Below are positions 32,998 through 39,571 of a DNA stretch of 39,571 nt, in pieces. Source of the stretch: Bacillota bacterium. Lineage in GTDB: Bacteria; Bacillota; Clostridia; Peptostreptococcales; Anaerovoracaceae. The notes beneath the pieces were generated by a model. The model was not told the origin of the DNA, did no database searches, and saw only the letters and a list, made by a program, of their open reading frames with translations. A program made the translations under genes and the position numbers. How positions within the stretch are numbered: position 1 is the first letter of the stretch; each line of letters begins with the position of its first letter. The DNA is taken from positions 1 to 39,571 of the forward strand of contig JAAVYD010000064.1 in NCBI GenBank assembly GCA_022790955.1, given 5' to 3'.

Positions 32998-34308
32998 CTA
33001 AACAATTTCCCATTTATCTGCGCGCTGTTTTAAAATTAAAGCTAAAACAGCCGATAATATTCTTGCAAAAACCGTACTCCACCAAATCATAATCTGTCCT
33101 CCGAACAAAGGCGGCAAAATTAACATTAATATCATCATAAACAACGGTTCTATAAAGGTCAGTATGTAAGAATAAACGCTTTTTTCCGTTGCATAAAAGC
33201 TGGCAGTCGTAATACGGTTTATAGCTACGAACGGTACTGAAATGAGAAATAGCGGCATTATTTTCCCGATTTCCAAATTAACTTCGTAAGACGTACCGAA
33301 TAATGTTCCGAGATTTCCCTTTGCCGCATACATAACGATACAGCCCATCAGGGACAGAAATAACGAAAATCCATACGCCAGTTTCCTGATATTTTTCATT
33401 CTGTCAATATCCTTTTCACCGTAATACTGACTTAGCAAAGGCTGGCTGCCGTCCCCAACGCCCTGCAGTATCAGATATATTACACATATAATATAAGCTA
33501 TGCACGCATAAACGGCTACAGCCTGTTCACCGCCGTATGATATGGAAAAACGGTTTATAATTATCAAAGATATATTAGGAGTCATGGCAAGCCCAAAAGG
33601 CGCAATACCGATTTTTATAATAGAAGCCGAAACTTTTCCTATCTTTGAAAACGGAATTTTCAGCGTAAACTGTTTTTTGAGCAGTAAATAGATCAGCGCC
33701 ATAATCATTGTAACGCCCTGCCCGATAACGGTCGCCCACGCTGCTCCCGCAGCGCCCTGATCCATAACCCAGACAAAAAGATAATCGAGAATTATATTCG
33801 CTGCAAATCCCGCTATCATAGAGATCATTGCATAAAACGCGCCGCCGTAATTACGTATAAATGGAGCGAATCCCGTGCCGAACACCTGAAGCGCCGAACC
33901 TAAAGCGATTATAGCGATATATTCCTCGCCCAGTGAAAGCAGTTCTCCTTCCATTCCCAGCAATCTTAAAAGCGCGCTGTTCATAAAAAATATCGATAAT
34001 GTTAAAAGAATACTGAAAATAATCAGAAGCCATAACGCGCCCGCTGTAAATTCCCGCGCGTTTTTTTCTTTTTTCTCCGCTCTGTTTATAGAATAATAAA
34101 CCGCCCCGCCCATGCCGATTCCCGTACCTATCGCCTGGATCATGGCAACGATAGGATATGCGACGTTAATGGCTGAAAGCCCAATATCTCCGATACAATT
34201 TCCCACGAAGAAACCATCTGCTATCGCATACACGCCGGATAATGCAAATGATAATACAGAAGGAATAACATATTTAAAAAAAATTTTTATATTATTCGTT
34301 TTTCCCAT
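32998..34308 (-). CDS. MATE-family efflux transporter
   Basis: 436 residues, about 12 membrane helices in two six-helix bundles. The first bundle has GVYAIADGFFVGNCIGDIGLSA, VAYPIVAMIQAIGTGIGMGG and FIRNYGGAFYAMISMIAGF; the second has GVGDGSQPLLSQYYGE and PLFLISVPFVAINRITTASF. The pattern is that of MepA/DinF-like MATE proteins exporting cationic drugs by Na+ or H+ antiport. The start shares one base with the stop of the upstream marR gene (TAATG), so the two are coupled; MarR probably controls this pump. Substrate unknown. Confidence 0.93.
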   Translation of the reverse strand: MGKTNNIKIFFKYVIPSVLSFALSGVYAIADGFFVGNCIGDIGLSAINVAYPIVAMIQAIGTGIGMGGAVYYSINRAEKKEKNAREFTAGALWLLIIFSILLTLSIFFMNSALLRLLGMEGELLSLGEEYIAIIALGSALQVFGTGFAPFIRNYGGAFYAMISMIAGFAANIILDYLFVWVMDQGAAGAAWATVIGQGVTMIMALIYLLLKKQFTLKIPFSKIGKVSASIIKIGIAPFGLAMTPNISLIIINRFSISYGGEQAVAVYACIAYIICVIYLILQGVGDGSQPLLSQYYGEKDIDRMKNIRKLAYGFSLFLSLMGCIVMYAAKGNLGTLFGTSYEVNLEIGKIMPLFLISVPFVAINRITTASFYATEKSVYSYILTFIEPLFMMILMLILPPLFGGQIMIWWSTVFARILSAVLALILKQRADKWEIV

Positions 34309-34760
34309 TATTGCTTATGCCTCCTGTTCTTATTAAAAAGCTCCGCAAATAAAGCCGCATTATCGTTAAGCAGCTTCATACGCTCTATTCCCATTTCATC
34401 TATAACAAACAATTCCGTTTCGCGCAGCTCCGAAAGAATGCCGTCCGCATATTCTTTTCCCGATTCTGTAAATCTTATAAGTTTATTTCTCTTGTCCTCA
34501 TGCATGGGAACAAGTTCAACCAGTCCTTTTGTTATAAAATCCTTTAATATCATATTGACCGTCTGCTTAGGTATCAGCCATCTCTGGCTTATATTTTTCT
34601 GCGTACAGTCCTCCGCGCATTCGTAAATCGCAGATAACACAAACAGAGCGTTTACAGATATTCCGTGTTCTTTTGCCCATACTTCGTACGCGTAATCACA
34701 TTCATGCCATACATCGTAAAATCGATTCAACTGTTCCAGAACTTCTTCATTAAAATCCAT
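34308..34760 (-). CDS. MarR-family transcriptional regulator
   Basis: 150 residues from ATG 34760 (GAGG 8 nt upstream); GTG 34769 is an alternative. The winged helix is visible: ISVNALFVLSAIYE, CTQKNISQRWLIPKQTVNMILKDFITKGLVEL (recognition helix region) and the wing MHEDKRNKLIRFTESGKEYA. Flanking helices form the dimer. The order marR-MATE with a 1-bp overlap is typical of a self-regulated drug-efflux operon in which a ligand releases MarR from the promoter. Confidence 0.92.
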   Translation of the reverse strand: MDFNEEVLEQLNRFYDVWHECDYAYEVWAKEHGISVNALFVLSAIYECAEDCTQKNISQRWLIPKQTVNMILKDFITKGLVELVPMHEDKRNKLIRFTESGKEYADGILSELRETELFVIDEMGIERMKLLNDNAALFAELFNKNRRHKQ

Positions 34761-34800
34761 AACTGTCACCTCTCATTTAGTCTAATTATGTACCATTTAT

Positions 34801-34830
34801 AATATATTCCAAAACCGTACTAAATGTCAA
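34801..34830 (-). promoter_or_regulatory. promoter of the marR-MATE operon
   Basis: Minus-strand TTGACA (34830-34825), 18-bp spacer, TATATT (34806-34801). CATTTAG just inside the -35 region and CTAAATG near the ribosome binding site form a spaced inverted repeat that may be part of the MarR operator. Confidence 0.55.
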
Positions 34831-34937
34831 GGATAAAAACTTTCCCGCATAAGTATTAATAAGATCACTGTTTGCCCATTAAAAATACGACCGCCGCTCG
34901 GTACATAATTATTTTTACTGCCAACGGCGCAAAAACG

Positions 34938-34977
34938 AGAAAAGACGGTATAACCTCTGCAGCAAGGTTATACCGCC
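34938..34977 (-). terminator. Rho-independent terminator after the CoA-transferase gene
   Basis: On the minus strand a 12-bp stem GGCGGTATAACC / GGTTATACCGTC (one G-U pair) with a 10-nt loop is followed by TTTTCTCGTTTTT. It lies 31 bp beyond the stop codon of the CoA-transferase gene. Confidence 0.8.
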
Positions 34978-35007
34978 TGATCTTAAACTTATTTTATGAT
35001 CTTAATT

Positions 35008-36339
35008 TTACTTATGCACCTTGAACTTAGTTCTGTACCTTCTCTCGAACTCCTCGATAAGCTCATCTTTAAATCTCGGATCAGCTATATTTATAAGCTC
35101 TCTCGAACGATCCTCAAGAGATTTTCCTTTCAGATAAGCTATTCCGTTTTCGGTAACGACGTAATTCGCGTCTTCACGGGTCATGCTGACCTCCGCTCCG
35201 TGATCTATAAACGGCGTTATCTTGGATACGAGCTTTCCAGAAAAATCCGGAACGCTGGAAGCCATAGCAATGATACCTTTACCCTTTCTATCCTTAGACA
35301 TGGTCGCGCCTCTGGTAAGGCTCGGCTGACCGCCTACGCCGGAAAGCTGAAATTCCCCGATACTCGCAGACACGATCTGTCCCATAAGATCGACGCCGAC
35401 GCTGGAATTAACTATACACATCTGAGATTGCTGAGCTATCATATACGGATGATTGCAGTATTCCGCCGACTTAAAACGCACGACAGGATTTTTGTCTACA
35501 AAATCATACAGCTTTTTCGTACCCATAACGAATGAAACCGTCATTACATCAGGATCTGTCGTACAATATTTATTAGTTATAACTCCGTCTTTATAAAGCT
35601 CCACCACGCCGTCTGAAAACATATCGGAAAATACGCCCAGATCTTTTTTATTCTTGAGCGAATAGCACACTGCGTCCGGAATTGAACCCACGCCGAGAGA
35701 GATGGTCGCACCGTCCGGGATAAGAGAAGCGCAGTTTTCCCCGATAGCGAGCTCCGCATCGCCGAGGTGCGGAGGCGGAAGCTCCGGCAGAGGCTGGCTC
35801 GCTTCCACAAATCTGTCTATCTTGCTCACATGAACCATCGTATCGCCGTATGTAACTGGCATATGCTCGTTTACCTGAGCTATTATTCTCTTGGCGTAAT
35901 CAAAAGCCGGTCTTGTATAATCTACTGAAACTCCGCAGCTGACGTAACCCTTTTCGTTCGGCGGCGAAACCATGGCTATGAGCACATCATCGGGAAAATA
36001 TCCCCGTTTAAGAAATTCCGTAGCCTGATAATAATGATTAACGGTAACATCTCCGTAGCCCTGACTCACGCACGCTCTTGTAGACGGGCTTAAAAACCAG
36101 CCGTCAAAGTGAAAATTGTCTTTATACTCAGGCTTTGCGTATTCACCCTTTCCTATCGTATTCATATGATGTATCGTAACATCGTGAAAAGACTCCGCGT
36201 TTTCTATGAGCGCGTCTATCATCACCTGCGGTTCCGCTATGCAGTGACTGAATACAACATGATCTCCCGGCTTTATAATCTGTATTGCCTCCTGAGCGCT
36301 GCACAGCCTGCTGTTATAATACTCTTTCCAATTACTCAT
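35008..36339 (-). CDS. acetyl-CoA hydrolase/CoA-transferase family protein (4-hydroxybutyrate or butyryl-CoA:acetate type)
   Basis: 443 residues from ATG 36339 (GGAGG 7 nt upstream). Two-domain class I CoA-transferase: residues 1-190 have KPGDHVVFSHCIAEP, HFDGWFLSPSTR and VSPPNEKGYVSCGVSVDY; the C-terminal half has PDGATISLGVGSIPDAV, QIVSASIGEFQLSGVGGQ and RGATMSKDRKGKGIIAM. In AbfT-type enzymes the catalytic Glu is at position 238 in an HSEM/HTEM-like motif; here the equivalent is FSDM with Asp239. All other family features are present. The enzyme moves CoA between acetate and an acyl acid such as butyrate or 4-hydroxybutyrate. It is monocistronic with its own terminator. Confidence 0.88.
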   Translation of the reverse strand: MSNWKEYYNSRLCSAQEAIQIIKPGDHVVFSHCIAEPQVMIDALIENAESFHDVTIHHMNTIGKGEYAKPEYKDNFHFDGWFLSPSTRACVSQGYGDVTVNHYYQATEFLKRGYFPDDVLIAMVSPPNEKGYVSCGVSVDYTRPAFDYAKRIIAQVNEHMPVTYGDTMVHVSKIDRFVEASQPLPELPPPHLGDAELAIGENCASLIPDGATISLGVGSIPDAVCYSLKNKKDLGVFSDMFSDGVVELYKDGVITNKYCTTDPDVMTVSFVMGTKKLYDFVDKNPVVRFKSAEYCNHPYMIAQQSQMCIVNSSVGVDLMGQIVSASIGEFQLSGVGGQPSLTRGATMSKDRKGKGIIAMASSVPDFSGKLVSKITPFIDHGAEVSMTREDANYVVTENGIAYLKGKSLEDRSRELINIADPRFKDELIEEFERRYRTKFKVHK

Positions 36340-36488
36340 AAGACGACCTCCAAATAAAATAAACACGATCCTTATAACAGCCTTTAAAACCGCTGAAAGC
36401 GATCCCATTTATTATATCGAAAATTTATATTTCGTTAAATTATAATATTATAATGTATTTTCTATATTATTTATCTCAACAATATTTA

Positions 36489-36653
36489 TTTAAATCGGAG
36501 CAAAGAGTGATAAGCTTGCTTAATCACACTGCGACGATTGCAACCGCCATAGAGCTTTGCTCCTCAGAGTTTCAGTGGGAGATTATAACTCTCACTGAAA
36601 GTCGGATATGGAACCCGCCGCCTAAGAGACGGGTTCCATATCAGGCAAGATTA
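36489..36653. repeat. structured repeat A, copy 2
   Basis: A 165-bp copy of the element at 16455-16621. It keeps the hairpin GTGATAAGC/GCTTAATCAC and the enclosing pairing GGAGCAAAG / CTTTGCTCC, which is perfect here. The central stem is shorter (TTTCAGTGGGAG / CTCTCACTGAAA) because the outer bases differ, while the third stem is longer: GATATGGAACCCG / CGGGTTCCATATC, 13 perfect pairs (36605-36642). It occupies the middle of the 472-bp gap between the CoA-transferase and metY genes; nothing else is seen there. Confidence 0.75.
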
Positions 36654-36811
36654 TATTAATGTTAATATTAATATTGATGATCCTGAAAACTTCATAAAAT
36701 CAGTCCTGCAATACCGCCTCAAACCTTACTTCTTAAAAACCCATCAGTGAATTTTCTGAACCGGTAGCGCTGTATGCGCATTATGGCTGCTGCGGTTATA
36801 ATCATTAAATA

Positions 36812-38089
36812 TTAAATCTGATCAAGCGCCTGTTTAAGATCTTCTATAATATCATCTATATACTCTATTCCAACAGAAAGCCTGATAAGATCAGGAGAAA
36901 CACCGCACTCATCTAACTGACTGTCCGTAAGCTGACGATGCGTAGTGCTTGCAGGGTGGAGCACGCAGGTTCTCACGTCGGCAACGTGAGTAACGATAGC
37001 TGCGAGCTTAAGGCTATCCATAAACTTTGTAGCCGCTTCTCTGCCGCCCTTTACGCCAAACGAAACAACTCCGCAGGTGCCTTTCGGCATGTATTTCTTT
37101 GCTCTTTCGTGATATTTGCTTTCCTTTAAGCCCGGATATTCCACCCAGACAACGCGGTCGTCGGACTGCAGGAATTCAGCCACTTTCTGCGCGTTTTCGC
37201 AGTGGCGTTCCATACGCAAAAACAGAGTTTCAAGACCTATATTCAGCAGGAACGCGTTATTCGGCGACGGAATAGAACCCAGATCCCTCATGATCTGCGC
37301 CGTAGCTTTATTGATGAACGCAGTATTCCCGAATACTTGCGCGTAGCATATTCCGTGATAAGATTCATCCGGCTCAGTCATTCCCGGAAATTTATCCTTA
37401 TGAGCCAGCCAGTCGAAAGTTCCGCCCTCAACTATAGCTCCGCCGACGCTGGTAGCGTGACCATCCATATATTTTGTAGTGCTGTGAGTAACAATATCCA
37501 CGCCGTACTCAAACGGTCTGCAGTTTACAGGCGTAGGGAACGTATTGTCTACTATAATAGGAACTCCGTGACTGTGAGCAGCATTTACGAATTTATCAAA
37601 ATCAAGAACTACCATAGACGGATTTGAAATGCTCTCGGCAAACACGCACTTCGTATTTTCCTTAAACGCTGCGTCAAGCTCCGCTTCGCTGCAGTCCGGC
37701 TCTACAAAAGTTACGTCTATACCGAGCTTCTTCATAGTTACGTTAATGAGATTAAACGTACCGCCGTAAATAGCCGCCGAACTTACTATATGATCGCCCG
37801 CCGAACACACATTTATCATTGCATAAAAATTCGCAGCCTGTCCGGAGGAGGTAAGCATAGCGGCAGTACCGCCCTCAAGAGCAGCTATCTTCGCAGCCAC
37901 CGCGTCGTTTGTAGGATTCTGGAGCCTGGTGTAAAAATATCCTGCTTCCTCCAGATCAAAAAGCCTTCCCATCTGCTCGCTGGATTCGTATTTATAAGTA
38001 GTGGACTGATAAATAGGAAGAACGCGCGCTTCTCCGTTCTTTGGTTCATATCCTGCCTGTACACAATTCGTATTTATATGTCTTGCCAT
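36812..38089 (-). CDS. metY: O-acetylhomoserine aminocarboxypropyltransferase (sulfhydrylase)
   Basis: 425 residues from ATG 38089 (GGAGG 4 nt upstream); the open frame runs 25 codons further up without a better site. PLP-dependent Cys/Met-metabolism fold: LPIYQSTTYKYES, YFYTRLQNPTNDAVAAKIAA, MLTSSGQAA, IVDNTFPTPVNCRPFEYG and Lys206 in THSTTKYMDGHATSVGGA as the PLP lysine. The segment SYHGICYAQVFGNTAFINKA and the overall length fit MetY rather than the shorter cystathionine enzymes. MetY makes homocysteine from O-acetylhomoserine and sulfide; a methionine gamma-lyase activity cannot be excluded. No SAM riboswitch is seen upstream. Confidence 0.88.
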   Translation of the reverse strand: MARHINTNCVQAGYEPKNGEARVLPIYQSTTYKYESSEQMGRLFDLEEAGYFYTRLQNPTNDAVAAKIAALEGGTAAMLTSSGQAANFYAMINVCSAGDHIVSSAAIYGGTFNLINVTMKKLGIDVTFVEPDCSEAELDAAFKENTKCVFAESISNPSMVVLDFDKFVNAAHSHGVPIIVDNTFPTPVNCRPFEYGVDIVTHSTTKYMDGHATSVGGAIVEGGTFDWLAHKDKFPGMTEPDESYHGICYAQVFGNTAFINKATAQIMRDLGSIPSPNNAFLLNIGLETLFLRMERHCENAQKVAEFLQSDDRVVWVEYPGLKESKYHERAKKYMPKGTCGVVSFGVKGGREAATKFMDSLKLAAIVTHVADVRTCVLHPASTTHRQLTDSQLDECGVSPDLIRLSVGIEYIDDIIEDLKQALDQI

Positions 38090-38297
38090 CTTTCCTCCGT
38101 TTTCTTCAGCAGCTCTGCCGCCGAACATATTTACTAAAATCATGCAGTATATTTCATACCGCACGCAGCTTAATATTCTATTCCTTAATAATACTTGATT
38201 TCTCCAAGCAAATTAATTTTCTTCATTTTATATTAATACCAAACGCTGACTCTTGCAGCGCGCCTGTATATTAATAAAAATCCCGGCTTCATGCGAA

Positions 38298-39314
38298 TCA
38301 CACTCTTGATACAAATAATTCCAGCGCCAGTTCCGGTTCAATCAATCCAGTTTTTATCTCCCGATCAACCGTATAGGCTTTCATTAAAATATCCCTGAGT
38401 TTGCCGCTGCTGTACCTTGCAGCCATAGGAGCTGTCTTTTTTATCCTGTATTCGTGGATTCCGAGCCTCGCATGCATCTGCGCCTGTGTAAAACCGTCTG
38501 CGCGCATTTCATTTATAAGAAGCATAGTTTCAAACTGAGAACATATCAGTCCTAATATTTTAAAAGTGTTTTCTCCGTACGACAAGAGCACGCCTAACAG
38601 CCTTAGCGCATCGTTTTTCTTTCCTTCAGCTACTGCGGATGCAAAGGCAAATGCATCTCTCTCCTCGTTCGATGCAACAGTGCTCTCTACATCCTGCACG
38701 GTTATCACATCGCCGCTGTGTGAAACTATCTTTGCGATATCGTTAATAAGATTGTCTATAGTATAATCCGAATCCTTATCATAATAACCGGATAACTCCG
38801 AGAGAATATCCGGAACATCCGATTCAAACTTTTTGCCTTCATTCCTTAAACGCTTTATGATAAAAGATTTTAAAAGAGAATTGTCAAGAATCCCAAACTC
38901 GTATTCCGAGCCGTATTTTTTTACAGCTTTAAACAGTTTAAGTCTCTTATCCGGAACTTTGCATACCAAAATCAGCACTGTAGATTCCGGAAATTCTGCG
39001 AAATACTCGGCAAGTTCGCCGGCATCTTCGCGAGCCATATCAAAATCCTCAACAAGAACGACTCGTTTTTCGGACATCATAGGCATCGTTTCGCACGCTT
39101 CTATAACAATTCCTGCAGAAACCTCCGAACCGTCAAACTTTACAAAGTCGAACATTTCAACCGCCGGATTTATATATTTATCTTTTATCTGATCCACGGA
39201 CCATCGAATCAGATAATCCTCTCTGCCGTAAAACAGCATCACGCCGTTCACATCCTGTTTCAGATCCGACTGAATCCGCTTAAAGCCGTGAACCTGAGTT
39301 TTCTTTACAGCCAA
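38298..39314 (-). CDS. holA: DNA polymerase III delta subunit
   Basis: 338 residues from TTG 39314 with GAGG 6 nt upstream. Clamp-loader subunit that opens the beta clamp. The family pattern is clear: VMLFYGREDYLIRWSVDQIKDKYI near the start, ETMPMMSEKRVVLVEDFD, TVLILVCKVPDKRLKLFKAV, ISxL-type helices, and the C-terminal collar with ALRLLGVLLSYGENTFKILGLICSQFETML, then ELALELFVSRV. In Clostridia holA commonly follows comEC; that gene is not in the window. A 39378-39571 repeat lies upstream. Confidence 0.93.
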   Translation of the reverse strand: MAVKKTQVHGFKRIQSDLKQDVNGVMLFYGREDYLIRWSVDQIKDKYINPAVEMFDFVKFDGSEVSAGIVIEACETMPMMSEKRVVLVEDFDMAREDAGELAEYFAEFPESTVLILVCKVPDKRLKLFKAVKKYGSEYEFGILDNSLLKSFIIKRLRNEGKKFESDVPDILSELSGYYDKDSDYTIDNLINDIAKIVSHSGDVITVQDVESTVASNEERDAFAFASAVAEGKKNDALRLLGVLLSYGENTFKILGLICSQFETMLLINEMRADGFTQAQMHARLGIHEYRIKKTAPMAARYSSGKLRDILMKAYTVDREIKTGLIEPELALELFVSRV

Positions 39315-39370
39315 ATTGCACCTCGCTTAATATATAATTTTGTATTAATCGTATTCTCGTGAATTATCAT

Positions 39371-39571
39371 ATTTAACGCGTTGTGCTAATAAAAATTAGA
39401 TACTCAATATCAATATATTGTATCATCAACAGAAAGTAATACAATATACAGCATTAATAGATAATAATATGATTGTATAATGAGTCATTTTGTAATTTTA
39501 CTATAAATCACTTTTATTGTTTAGAAGTATATTGCGTTATTGATAATATTAAATACTATTTATTGATTATA
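39371..39571. mobile_element. MITE-like AT-rich repeat C, copy 2 (cut by window end)
   Basis: Matches 21701-21896 closely over about 195 bp (for example AATGAGTCATTTTG and TATTGCGTTATTGATAA are shared). Its left end, ATTTAACGCGTTGTGCT, resembles the terminal repeat of copy 1, which suggests that here the end joins the interior without the extra 22 bp found in copy 1. The right end is outside the window. Confidence 0.65.

Noticed and set aside
38090..38297. SAM riboswitch before metY
   Set aside because: The gap is AT-rich and lacks the conserved SAM-I core sequences.

Overview
The window looks like the chromosome of an anaerobic Gram-positive bacterium of the Clostridia. The main evidence is two secreted S-layer-homology (SLH) proteins, a CsaB-type pyruvyl transferase, a transketolase split into two subunits, an FMN-riboswitch-controlled rib operon, and strong AGGAGG-type ribosome binding sites. 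Genus cannot be set from the sequence alone. Coding DNA is of moderate GC, while the intergenic gaps are AT-rich and hold three families of short repeats. No rRNA, tRNA, CRISPR array, prophage or complete insertion sequence is visible.

Layout. 1-3216 (minus): an RlmD-like 23S rRNA methyltransferase cut by the window edge, a hotdog thioesterase, and a membrane-anchored PrcB_C-domain protein. 3543-13675 (minus): a cell-surface glycopolymer cluster. In transcription order it has a MurJ/MviN-type flippase, an O-antigen-ligase-like membrane protein, a GT4 glycosyltransferase, two overlapping DUF4330-type proteins, a GT4-CsaB fusion, a TagA/WecG (GT26) transferase fused in frame to the transketolase N-terminal subunit, and the transketolase C-terminal subunit. 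13876-16224: a secreted phosphodiester glycosidase-like protein with three SLH domains. 16225-16765: two repeat elements. 16766-19285 (minus): a small conserved exported protein, a MazF toxin with no visible antitoxin, and MgtE. 19783-21447 (plus): ilvD. 21664-21940: a MITE-like AT-rich repeat. 22095-23774 (minus): a chemoreceptor. 24212-24511 (plus): a small cysteine-rich protein. 24799-28791 (minus): ribD-ribE-ribB-ribA-ribH, preceded by an FMN riboswitch with a MITE-like element between the riboswitch and ribD. 29323-30957 (minus): a second SLH protein with a C39-like peptidase domain. 31407-32640 (plus): a Phd/ParE toxin-antitoxin pair and a LUD-domain protein. 32998-34760 (minus): MarR and MATE. 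35008-39314 (minus): a CoA-transferase, MetY and HolA. A second copy of the AT-rich repeat runs into the window end.

How the genes fit together. In characterised Gram-positives TagA adds ManNAc to a lipid-linked GlcNAc, CsaB puts a pyruvyl ketal on ManNAc, and SLH domains bind that pyruvylated polymer. This window has TagA, CsaB, a candidate flippase, a candidate ligase and two SLH proteins, so it may encode most of one cell-wall anchoring route. The rib operon encodes the dedicated riboflavin-pathway enzymes from GTP and ribulose 5-phosphate (apart from the separate phosphatase step) and is under FMN feedback.

Most unusual points: the TagA-transketolase fusion with an internal ribosome binding site; the MITE-like element inside the riboflavin leader; a two-copy structured repeat whose hairpins change between copies; a CoA-transferase with Asp where the family has its catalytic Glu; and in-frame Ile-Asn-rich insertions in the rRNA methyltransferase that carry the ATTAAT hexamer scattered through the window.
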